A DNA stretch of 13,022 bases from an uncultured bacterium (GTDB taxonomy: Bacteria > Verrucomicrobiota > Lentisphaeria > Victivallales > Victivallaceae), in the NCBI GenBank assembly GCA_949286445.1, contig CASECL010000221.1:1-13022 (forward strand), given 5' to 3'. The notes beneath the pieces are model-generated. The model was not told the origin of the DNA. It ran no database searches and saw only the letters and a program-made list of their open reading frames with translations. A program made the translations under genes and the position numbers. Of this stretch, positions 6,089-13,022 are shown in pieces (position 1 is the stretch's first letter; every line of letters begins with the position of its first letter).

Positions 6089-8029
6089 ATGATGAAAAAA
6101 ATTTTATTGCTGCTGATTTGCTGTTGTCTGCCGGGCATTCTGCCGGCTGGGGATCATCCCGGACTTCTGGTGACCGCAAAGGACCGGAAAACAATGCAGG
6201 CAAAAAGTCAGACTGCGCTTTACAAGCCATACGTTGAGAGTTTCATTTTTGACGTGAAAAAACGCAACCGGGTGAATTTGTCAGATATCGGAGTTCTTTA
6301 CTACCTTACTCAGGACAAAGCTTATGCTGAAGCCGGCAAAAAAGCACTGCTGGAAAGAATGAAATTCAGTCTGGATCGCAATCACAGCCGCGTACCCCAG
6401 CATTGTGCTGTAACCTATGATTTCCTCGAACCCTCCGGAGTTTTTACCCCCAGGGAAAAGGAAAAAATCAAAGCAGATTTTTTCAAAATGGCTGACGCTC
6501 AGATGAAGCACCCCAAAGAGTACCATAACCGTTACACCGATGCGTACACTACCGTCGGTCTGATCGGATTGCTGTTTTCCGAAGACCCCGCCGCCAAAAA
6601 GTATATTGACCATGCCCGCGACGGGCTGGAGTGGCAGCTGGCAAATTCCCGTACTCCCGACGGAGCATGGCCGGAGACCCCCCGTTATGTTCCCGTTGCC
6701 ATCAGCCGTATGCTGGTGCTCGCAAAGGCATTTGAACTCTATGACGGAAGCAGATATCTGGATGACCCGTTGTTTGCCTCGGTGGCGCAAAGATTTATGG
6801 AGATTGCCACACCCAGGGATGTTTTCCACGGATTGCGCGGACTGCCGGGGATCGGCGATGCGTATTGGGAATTCAATGACAAATCAGGCAGTTACTATAT
6901 TTTCAGCTGGCTGGCCCCGGTGGTGGCAGAGAAAAATCCGGAACTGGCCGCAAATCTGATGTGGATGTGGAAAGAAGCCGGAGCAACCATAACTCCGGAT
7001 ATTTATCCGAATTCCTACGGGATTTTTCATACCGATTTGACGATGAAGAGCAGTAAACCTCTTCTCCGCAACAGCTTCCAGAAGGATATCGGATATCTTG
7101 TAATCCGGGAAAATTTTGACACTCCGGAGGAGAATTACTCTATCTGGCATGTGCCGAACCGCAACCTGATTCACCGTATGCCGGATATGGGCAGTTTTTC
7201 CATCTACCGCCACAATGTTCCGATTTCGCTGGACTCCGGTGCCGGAACCTACGGGCACGCGGAACATACCGACTGGTTTAAAAAATCAGCCTCGCACAAT
7301 GTCAGCATGTTTCTGGATAAAAACGGGCGGGAAATGGAACTGCCGCCGAGAATAAGAAGCGTGCAGAATCTCGTTATGAATGATGCTGTAACCAGCGGCA
7401 AAATTGATATAAGCAGAGAGTATAGCAGATCTTTTGCCTACTTGAATGAACCGTATGGACTTTACATCTACTTTGATGTCATGGATCACCGGGACAAACT
7501 GGATATTGTCACCAATCTTCTGACTTTCACAAAATCTTCCCGGATCGACGGCGGCAGAATTCTGGGGGAATGTTACCGGGATATGGAGCTTGATATTGCC
7601 GGACTGCTGCCTGCGGGCGGGCGGTTTGAAAAACTGCCGGATGGAATTATGCAGCGGGTAATCAGCCGCGGTAACAAGGTTGTCCGGGTTGACAAATACC
7701 CGCAGAACCATCAGGAACGTTTTCAGATGAAAGGCAAATCGGGCGACCGTTTTCTGGTAATGCTGCTGCCGCGGGACCGGAAACAGCCCGGACTGAAGAC
7801 AAGGGAATGGATAAATAAAAAAGACCAAAAAGTGAAAATCTTTGAATTTACCATCGGCGATAACGGCGGTTTTGTGATAGTAAATACCGCCTCCGGTGAC
7901 CGCAAGGCAGAAATAAATTCCGATCAGGTGCTGTATGATCCGGCACAGCGGCTTGAAATTGAGGCAGATAAAAACGCATACCGTTTTACCATAAAAGGCA
8001 ATGAAATGGCAGTATTGCTGAAAAAGTGA
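6089..8029 (+). CDS. Exported heparinase II/III-family polysaccharide lyase-like protein (first copy)
   Basis: A 646-residue protein resembling heparinase II/III and alginate-lyase families: an alpha/alpha toroid followed by a beta-sandwich, cleaving uronate-containing polysaccharides by beta-elimination. A Sec signal peptide is clear (MMKK, then a leucine-rich core, cleavage probably near LPA-G at about 20); there is no proper lipobox. The toroid covers about 25-320, with possible catalytic Asn147 (HNRY) and Tyr200 (after DGAWPETP). The beta domain has HRMPDMGSFSIY at 362-373, LDSG at 381-384 and SHNVSMF at 402-408, which match the heparinase HxHxD, DxG and HNT sites. The second His of HxH is Met364 here. 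AGGAG precedes the ATG at 6089; an in-frame ATG at 6062 with GGAG is also possible. The next lyase follows 127 bp downstream. Substrate unknown. Confidence 0.8.
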   Translation: MMKKILLLLICCCLPGILPAGDHPGLLVTAKDRKTMQAKSQTALYKPYVESFIFDVKKRNRVNLSDIGVLYYLTQDKAYAEAGKKALLERMKFSLDRNHSRVPQHCAVTYDFLEPSGVFTPREKEKIKADFFKMADAQMKHPKEYHNRYTDAYTTVGLIGLLFSEDPAAKKYIDHARDGLEWQLANSRTPDGAWPETPRYVPVAISRMLVLAKAFELYDGSRYLDDPLFASVAQRFMEIATPRDVFHGLRGLPGIGDAYWEFNDKSGSYYIFSWLAPVVAEKNPELAANLMWMWKEAGATITPDIYPNSYGIFHTDLTMKSSKPLLRNSFQKDIGYLVIRENFDTPEENYSIWHVPNRNLIHRMPDMGSFSIYRHNVPISLDSGAGTYGHAEHTDWFKKSASHNVSMFLDKNGREMELPPRIRSVQNLVMNDAVTSGKIDISREYSRSFAYLNEPYGLYIYFDVMDHRDKLDIVTNLLTFTKSSRIDGGRILGECYRDMELDIAGLLPAGGRFEKLPDGIMQRVISRGNKVVRVDKYPQNHQERFQMKGKSGDRFLVMLLPRDRKQPGLKTREWINKKDQKVKIFEFTIGDNGGFVIVNTASGDRKAEINSDQVLYDPAQRLEIEADKNAYRFTIKGNEMAVLLKK

Positions 8030-8076
8030 CGTGCCGGAATAAATATTTAACTGTTTCTGCACGTTAAACGGATGCA

Positions 8077-8090
8077 CAAAGTAAACTTTG
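8077..8090. repeat. Inverted repeat between the two lyase genes
   Basis: CAAAGT-AA-ACTTTG is a perfect 6+6 bp inverted repeat in the 127-bp gap (8030-8156). The two-base centre is too tight for a good RNA hairpin, so a protein-binding site is more plausible. No strong promoter or terminator was seen in the gap, so the two lyase genes may share a transcript. Confidence 0.35.
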
Positions 8091-8156
8091 CAGTGGAAAT
8101 TTGAAATATTACAGTATAAGCATATCAGAAAATTTTACTATAAGGAAAATCTGCCG

Positions 8157-10715
8157 GTGAAAAAACATATTTTTACAGCCATATCGCTGTTTATGGGAAT
8201 GAACGTCTTTTCCGCGCCGCTGCCCGAAGGCGGATATTTCTACAATAAAAAGCAGATCGACCGGTTCCGAGAACAGCAGAGTCTGCCTCTGCTGGAGCCG
8301 GCTTATCAGAGTTTAAAGAAAAATTTTGACCGGGCGAAGCGGAATTTCTGCCGCAAATTTCCAGCTGCTGCGGAACCGCTGTCCACCGGAGAACTTATCT
8401 CCCGTGGTACCGGAATGGTGACTCAGAAGAAGTATGAAAGAGCGGTTATTTTTCTGGTGCCGGATTATCCGGATACCTCCATGCAGCTTCTGCTGGACAA
8501 TACGCCGGAAAACCGGGAGCTGCTGCGTGAAATGCTGCTTACCGCCATCGGCATCCGGCGCAAATTCAATATGTGGCGTGAATACGGTATTCATGAAGCC
8601 GAAAATACGGTACGTTTTCTCAAGGCGTATGATATTGCATTGCAGCTGGGGGCACTGCGTCAGACGGATATTGACGAAATCCGTTCGGAAATGAACCGGA
8701 TCGCACATAACATGGAGGGGTGGCTCATGGATAATGAATTCAGCAGAATGTATGAAGATTACCGGCTGTACAATTACTGCATTAATTTTCACATCGTTGC
8801 CGCGGTGGCACTTAACGCAATCGCAAATATTTTCCCGGAACTGCCGGACGCGCAGGAGTGGAAATATAAAAGCCATGCCGCTTTGCTGGGATACATGATT
8901 GACGGCAATACCGAAGACGGGGGTTATGGTGAAGGCTCCATCAATTACTGGTCTGCCAGCGGTCCGGCATTTGAATTTATCCACCTGAATAAAAATATGG
9001 GCAACTTTGATTACTCAATGGAACCATTCTGGAGGAAGCGTTTTACCGCCTCTCTGAATTGGCGGGCAAATACAACAAGTCCGGACGGGCTTACCTGGGC
9101 GATCGGTGACGGACACCGGACAGCTCAGGATGTGAATTATCTGCTGCTTGGAGGGGAACTTTTCAACGTTCCGGAAATTCTCTGGGTAGCGGATAAAATT
9201 ATTCAGAATGCGCCGCAGGATGCACTCCGGCCCGGAATACTTTTTCATTATAATGCCGGGGCGGAAAAGAGAAAACCCGGTAACGACTCTAATTTGTTTC
9301 TCTATGCCGGCTATGCCATGCTGCGTTCCGGATGGACTCCGGCAGATAATGCACTTTTCTTTAAATACGGTCCGACTTACACCGGACGCCGTCAGGCGGA
9401 GCGCAATGCGGTTATTTCCGGACATGCACATCAGGATGCCTTGAGTTTTGAATTGCATCACAAGGGCAGGGTGGTGCTTGCCGATATCGGCACCCGGGGG
9501 CGTTATTCAGACTGGTACACCTACGGCGGATTTATGAAGGCCACTGTGGGCCACAGCACCGTCGGGCTGGGAAATATCTGGGGATATGACCGTCTTGACG
9601 GGAAATACAGAGAACACCTGAAGAAACATATGGATTTTACCTATGAGCGTCCGCAGCAGAACATCGGAGCGGCGGACACCCGGACCACGGCATTTGCTGA
9701 TTTGAAAGATATTGCGGTTGCCGCGGCCCGGGTCAATACCTATCCTGAGGTGGTGCATGAACGCGGCATAATCTGGTTTCCCCAGACCTCATTTACTGTT
9801 GTTGCGGACCGGATGCAGAGCAGCAGTGAACAGCCTTATGAATGGTATTTCACTCCGGTGGGCAAAGCACTTGACGGAGAAAAACTGATTTTCGGAGATG
9901 ATACGGCCAAATTACAGATACTTCCGTTGACGGAAAGTGATAAAATTACCGTTATAACCAGAGAGACCGGCAATATTCCGGAATATTATGTTGATCTGGC
10001 ACCGGAAACCACCCCGGTGCGCCGGAAACCCCAACCCCGCTGGGATGTTTTCTCTCTGGCAATTCTGAGCAAAAAGGCCGCCAATACTGATTTTATCAAT
10101 GTACTTATGCCGTTTGCGGGAGAGAAAAATGACTGGATATCGGGAAAAGACCGGTACGGTAATAATACTTTTACTCAGAAAAATCAGGAAATTACCGTGG
10201 TCAGAAACGGCCTGGCCGGGGCGGTAAGAAAGGTTGACGGCAAAATTACAGATTATGCCGTTCTCGAGGGAACTGAATTGAAGTGCGACAACCGGATTCT
10301 GATCTCTTCCCGGCTGGAAAACGAACGCTGGAAAGAGCGTTACAATCCGGCGGTAAACGGGGTGGTGAACCTGACCGGTAAAACAGCCTACTTTGAGTGC
10401 AAACGACGCCCGGGAGAAGAACATCTGGAATTTTATCCTCCCCGGCTGGTTGAGGGACAGGAAGCTGAATTGCCGATAAAACTGAAGATATCGTTTTATG
10501 TTCCGGAACGTCCGGAGGAGGTTCTCATCGGCTGTTCACTCTACGATGACCTCAAATTTGATGATGAAAGATTTGCCCGGAAAACCGCCATGTGGCCAAA
10601 GGATATTCACAGTAACAGGCTGATCCGCGAAAAGGCTGATTTTCAGTATGACGATGAGAACAAAATTCTCACGGTAACAGCAAATCCCATTACCAATAAA
10701 ATCATCTGGCGGTAG
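8157..10715 (+). CDS. Exported heparinase II/III-family polysaccharide lyase-like protein (second copy)
   Basis: An 852-residue protein of the heparinase II/III superfamily, expected to cleave uronate polysaccharides outside the cytoplasm. A GTG start at 8157 is chosen because AAGGA lies 10 bases upstream and it gives a compact signal peptide (KKHIFTAISLF, cleavage near FSA-PLP). The frame is open further upstream but adds an unlikely charged tail. Visible parts are the toroid with NFHIVAAVAL at 210-219 (Asn210, His212), DGGYGEGSINYW at 254-265 with candidate catalytic Tyr264, and the canonical beta-domain GHAHQDALSFELHHKG at 422-437 (H423, H425, D427), ADIG at 442-445 and GHSTVGLG at 465-472. 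In heparinase II the last three blocks carry the zinc site. Residues about 650-852 extend beyond many relatives and look like extra beta-structure. It is likely co-expressed with the preceding lyase. Confidence 0.87.
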   Translation: MKKHIFTAISLFMGMNVFSAPLPEGGYFYNKKQIDRFREQQSLPLLEPAYQSLKKNFDRAKRNFCRKFPAAAEPLSTGELISRGTGMVTQKKYERAVIFLVPDYPDTSMQLLLDNTPENRELLREMLLTAIGIRRKFNMWREYGIHEAENTVRFLKAYDIALQLGALRQTDIDEIRSEMNRIAHNMEGWLMDNEFSRMYEDYRLYNYCINFHIVAAVALNAIANIFPELPDAQEWKYKSHAALLGYMIDGNTEDGGYGEGSINYWSASGPAFEFIHLNKNMGNFDYSMEPFWRKRFTASLNWRANTTSPDGLTWAIGDGHRTAQDVNYLLLGGELFNVPEILWVADKIIQNAPQDALRPGILFHYNAGAEKRKPGNDSNLFLYAGYAMLRSGWTPADNALFFKYGPTYTGRRQAERNAVISGHAHQDALSFELHHKGRVVLADIGTRGRYSDWYTYGGFMKATVGHSTVGLGNIWGYDRLDGKYREHLKKHMDFTYERPQQNIGAADTRTTAFADLKDIAVAAARVNTYPEVVHERGIIWFPQTSFTVVADRMQSSSEQPYEWYFTPVGKALDGEKLIFGDDTAKLQILPLTESDKITVITRETGNIPEYYVDLAPETTPVRRKPQPRWDVFSLAILSKKAANTDFINVLMPFAGEKNDWISGKDRYGNNTFTQKNQEITVVRNGLAGAVRKVDGKITDYAVLEGTELKCDNRILISSRLENERWKERYNPAVNGVVNLTGKTAYFECKRRPGEEHLEFYPPRLVEGQEAELPIKLKISFYVPERPEEVLIGCSLYDDLKFDDERFARKTAMWPKDIHSNRLIREKADFQYDDENKILTVTANPITNKIIWR

Positions 10716-11026
10716 AAGGCGTGTGAAAATCAGTTATGGTATTGAATCTGTGAAAAAACAGATGTGATGCTTCACTCCTTCCGTTTTTAAGAGTGGGAGC
10801 ACTCCCGGCTGTGCGGCTGATTGGTGTGGTGTCATGTTGGCAGAAACTTTGTATTCCGGAGGGGCGTGTCGTTCTCCGGTCTTTCCGGAAACGGCAATAG
10901 GCTGTGCAGCGGTTTTTATCCGGCTTCAAGCGTGACATACGGGAATTTACCCATATATTTTATTTTTCCAGGTTTCAAATTTCCGGAATACGGCGGCGGA
11001 TTTTCGGGAAAATTTTGTCAGTGGAA
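10716..11026. other. Gene-free gap after the lyase pair
   Basis: No coding frame here has a ribosome site or recognisable product. Just past the second lyase stop there are stacked short inverted repeats (listed separately). Between 10810 and 11026 I see only pyrimidine-rich and CCGGA-rich unique sequence with no firm feature. Confidence 0.5.
10746..10804 (+). terminator. Possible terminator or alternating hairpins after the lyase pair
   Basis: ATCTGT (10746-10751) and ACAGAT (10758-10763) form a perfect hairpin with loop GAAAAA. Immediately after, GTGA/TCAC (10764-10775) forms another, and a T5 run sits at 10784-10788. CACTC (10773-10777) can pair with GAGTG (10791-10795), which can instead pair with CACTC (10800-10804). 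The stems are short, so the efficiency of termination is doubtful. Confidence 0.3.
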
Positions 11027-11059
11027 TTGTTTTTCTGCATGCCGGAGTTATATTATAAT
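11027..11059 (+). promoter_or_regulatory. Candidate promoter of the purine permease gene
   Basis: TTGTTT (11027-11032), a 16-bp spacer and TATATT (11049-11054), partly overlapped by a perfect TATAAT (11054-11059). A start near 11066 would leave about 60 bases before the ATG at 11124. It suggests that the permease is transcribed independently of the lyases. Confidence 0.55.
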
Positions 11060-11123
11060 GAGTCCGGAGTGAACATAGAAAAGAGTCTTGAACCGGATTG
11101 TTTACAGAAGAGGAAAAAATCGG

Positions 11124-12554
11124 ATGTCTCGGACGATACTGCGGTGCTCAGGCTCTTATCCGGTAAAAATATTTGGTATTGTGAATATGAAATCCATTCT
11201 TGACCGTTATTTCCGCTATTCATCTTACGGCAGTTCCATAAGGACAGAGACGATTGCCGGACTTTCCACCTTTGCGGCGATGGCATATATTATCTGCATT
11301 CAGCCTGCGCTGTTTTCCGGGCAGATGACCGGGACGGAGACCGGAATGCCGTTTGGCGCACTTGTTACGACAACCTGTATAGCTTCTGCTTTCGGATCGA
11401 TACTGATGGGGATTTTGTCGAATTATCCGATCGGACTGGCTCCGGGAATGGGGACAAATTTCTTTGTGATGTTCAGCGTTATGGGAACTTGCGCTGCGGT
11501 TACCGGAAGTAAGATCGGAGACCCGGTGGTATGGCAGACGGCGATGGGTGTTGTTCTGATTTCCGGTATTATTTTTCTGATTATATCATTTACCAGACTT
11601 CGCCAGATGATGCTGCGGTCATTGAGTCCGTCGTTAAAAATTGCCATTGTAACGGGGATTGGTCTTTTTATTGCGCTGGTTGGATTGAAAAATGGCGGCA
11701 TAATTGCGGTGGAAAATAATGTGATGGCGCTGAAGACGGCAGTAACGGATACAGCTTCGCTGGTTTTCTTTGCCGGAGTGATTTCCATTACGGTTATGCG
11801 GTATTTCAAAGTCCGCGGCAGTATTTTGCTCGGCATTCTTTTTGCTGCGCTGGTTGCGCTGCTGTGCGGCAAAATTCCGTTCAACGGGATAGTTGGACTT
11901 CCGGCAGATCCGATGCCGCTGGTATTCAAAGCGGATGTGGGAATGGTGTTTCGCCACATACTGGAACTTCTGCCGTTGATATTTCTCTGTTTTTTCATGG
12001 ATATGTTTGATACGATGGGCACGGTGCTCGGTGTGGCGACCAGCGCGAAACTGCTGAACAAGAACAATGAAATTGAACGGATTGAACGTATTTTTGCGGC
12101 GGATGCTACTGCGACGGTTGCCGGAGCTCTCTGCGGACAAAGTACCGTTACCTCCTATCTGGAAAGTGCGGCGGGAGCTGAAGCCGGCGGGAAGACGGGG
12201 CTTACTGCGATTGTGATCGGGCTATGTTTTCTGCTGGCGATGTTTTTTACTCCGGTTATAACGGCAGTTGCGGGCTATGCGCCGGTTACCTCGGGTGCGC
12301 TGGTGGCAGTGGGGGCGATGATGATGCGTTCTATTTCCGAAATAGACTGGGATGATTGCACGGAGGGTATTCCGGCCTTTCTTATTTTTGCGGGGATTCC
12401 CTTCAGCAACAGTATTATCGGGGGTATTTCCATCGGGATAATTATTTATCCTTTCCTCAAAGCCTGCTGCGGGAAGATCCGTGAATTGAACTGGTTTACC
12501 TGGGTTGCGGCTGTTGTACTGATTTTGTATCTGATTTTGCTGAATGGCAAATGA
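11124..12554 (+). CDS. NCS2/AzgA-family purine-base (adenine/hypoxanthine/guanine-type) permease
   Basis: A 476-residue inner-membrane proton symporter predicted to import purine bases. Family-typical segments are RTETIAGLSTFAAMAYII at about 40-57, GLAPGMGTN at 105-113 (transmembrane 3 region), MDMFDTMGTVLG at 292-303, and the substrate-site segment GQSTVTSYLESAAGAEAGGKTG at 338-359, closely like AzgA/AdeP/PbuG proteins. Around 12-14 hydrophobic segments are visible. Two starts compete. ATG 11124 has AGAGGA nine bases upstream. ATG 11187 lacks a ribosome site but gives the N-terminus usual for the family (MKSILDRYF). It has its own promoter candidate and lies about 400 bp beyond the lyases, so a functional link to them is doubtful. 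Uracil/xanthine NCS2 proteins fit less well. Confidence 0.9.
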   Translation: MSRTILRCSGSYPVKIFGIVNMKSILDRYFRYSSYGSSIRTETIAGLSTFAAMAYIICIQPALFSGQMTGTETGMPFGALVTTTCIASAFGSILMGILSNYPIGLAPGMGTNFFVMFSVMGTCAAVTGSKIGDPVVWQTAMGVVLISGIIFLIISFTRLRQMMLRSLSPSLKIAIVTGIGLFIALVGLKNGGIIAVENNVMALKTAVTDTASLVFFAGVISITVMRYFKVRGSILLGILFAALVALLCGKIPFNGIVGLPADPMPLVFKADVGMVFRHILELLPLIFLCFFMDMFDTMGTVLGVATSAKLLNKNNEIERIERIFAADATATVAGALCGQSTVTSYLESAAGAEAGGKTGLTAIVIGLCFLLAMFFTPVITAVAGYAPVTSGALVAVGAMMMRSISEIDWDDCTEGIPAFLIFAGIPFSNSIIGGISIGIIIYPFLKACCGKIRELNWFTWVAAVVLILYLILLNGK

Positions 12555-12820
12555 GTTCCTGAGAGTGGAGTTTTGCAATACTGACAGATTTTGCGTGGCG
12601 TGATTGAAACGGGCGATAGCGTGGGAGGCCGCGAGGATTTTTAATTTATTATTGTGGGATTTTAGCCAAGGGGGGATTGTTTTTTATTCTGCTATGGTAA
12701 CCCAAAATGCCTATTTGATCATAATTTTCCAATATTTATTATGCTATTTTCTGCTGTATGATTTTGACTCGATTTTGTTTTGTCCATTTTTGACGGTGTA
12801 CGAAATAATTATATGGCTTT
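12555..12820. other. Gene-free AT-rich stretch after the permease
   Basis: No convincing gene was found; an open frame at 12604-12861 has no ribosome site, is rich in aromatic residues and runs through the terminator. CGTGGC (about 12593) can pair with GCCGCG (about 12631) with one wobble before GATTTTTAA, a weak terminator candidate for the permease. Otherwise nothing is recognised. Confidence 0.45.
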
Positions 12821-12846
12821 TCCCGAGATATACACGGGATTTTTTT
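12821..12846 (+). terminator. Intrinsic terminator
   Basis: TCCCG (12821-12825) pairs perfectly with CGGGA (12835-12839) around a nine-base loop and is followed directly by seven Ts (12840-12846). It is a classical, if short-stemmed, rho-independent terminator for rightward transcription. It is 267 bp past the permease stop, so it may end that transcript or shield the repeats beyond. Confidence 0.6.
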
Positions 12847-12852
12847 CAAGCC

Positions 12853-13022
12853 GTAGTTTAGCGACGGCTCGTAACTCCGCTTTTCTTTTGCCTACTTAAA
12901 TTTTACGGCATAAAGGTATTGTGCAACTGCTTGGAGATTGTGGAATGCATACGATCCGGGGCGGAGTTTAACGACGGCTCGTAACTCCGCTTTTCTTTTG
13001 CCTACTTAAATTTTACGGCATA
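12853..13022. repeat. Direct repeat with 110-bp period, running into the window end
   Basis: The 60-bp segments 12853-12912 and 12963-13022 match at 58 of 60 positions; the differences are the second base and the ninth (12861 g, 12971 a). Between them lie 50 bp of unrelated sequence (12913-12962). In copy 2, GCGGAGTT (12961-12968) pairs with AACTCCGC (12983-12990). An inner ACGA/TCGT stem lies around CGGC, and TTTTCTTTT follows, so the unit looks like a terminator hairpin on the plus strand. In copy 1 the outer stem is weakened, and a different pairing, GCCGT with ACGGC, is possible. Whether more copies follow cannot be seen. Confidence 0.85.

Noticed and set aside
6089..6160. Lipoprotein signal in the first lyase (cysteine cluster in the signal peptide)
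   Set aside because: The cysteines lie inside the hydrophobic core, and the residue before them is Ile or Cys, not Gly/Ala/Ser; there is no lipobox.
6281..8077. Long minus-strand open frames opposite the first lyase (including a 263-codon frame)
   Set aside because: They are antisense to a gene with clear family motifs and a signal peptide; no family motifs or ribosome sites of their own.
12604..12861. 85-codon frame rich in aromatic residues after the permease
   Set aside because: No ribosome site, translation reflects AT-rich DNA, and it runs through the intrinsic terminator at 12821-12846.
12853..13022. CRISPR array
   Set aside because: Only two copies, repeat about 60 bp (longer than typical 24-48), and no cas genes in the window.

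Overview
The window looks like an ordinary chromosomal segment of a Gram-negative, carbohydrate-degrading bacterium with about 48-50% GC (estimated by eye). Two exported heparinase II/III-type proteins beside a cytoplasmic amino-sugar catabolic operon, with no SusC/SusD pair or sulfatase in view, would fit a Lentisphaerota/Victivallaceae-like gut or host-associated organism. That placement is a low-confidence inference from gene content. No rRNA, tRNA, transposase, integrase or classical CRISPR array was seen.

Left half (1-5274, all minus strand). Read in the direction of transcription there are two operons. The first is a MarR regulator, a MATE drug/metabolite exporter and a GNAT acetyltransferase, with an 11-bp overlap and a 25-bp gap. 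Its promoter (5293-5337) holds two copies of a CGAATTCG-centred palindrome, one between -35 and -10 and one over the expected start of transcription, so it is probably autorepressed. The second operon is nagB, an unusual ROK-like sugar kinase and nagA (cut by the window start). Together these would phosphorylate N-acetylglucosamine, deacetylate it and isomerise/deaminate it to fructose 6-phosphate. A kinase in the operon implies that the sugar enters unphosphorylated, not through a PTS.

Middle (5275-6088). The divergent intergenic region holds the marR promoter, two candidate rightward promoters, a terminator-like hairpin between them, and several inverted repeats. It looks like a long regulated leader for the lyase genes.

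Right half (6089-12554, all plus strand). Two heparinase II/III-family proteins with Sec signal peptides (646 and 852 residues) lie 127 bp apart. After a further roughly 400-bp gap with its own promoter comes an AzgA-type (NCS2) purine-base permease. The lyases probably cleave a uronate-containing polysaccharide outside the cytoplasm. If that substrate is a glycosaminoglycan, the released hexosamine could feed the divergent nag operon, but nothing in the sequence proves this link.

Right end (12555-13022). An AT-rich gene-free stretch carries an intrinsic terminator at 12821-12846. It is followed by a nearly exact 60-bp direct repeat (12853-12912 and 12963-13022) at a 110-bp period, which runs into the window end. 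In the second copy the repeat forms a strong hairpin followed by a T-rich tract.
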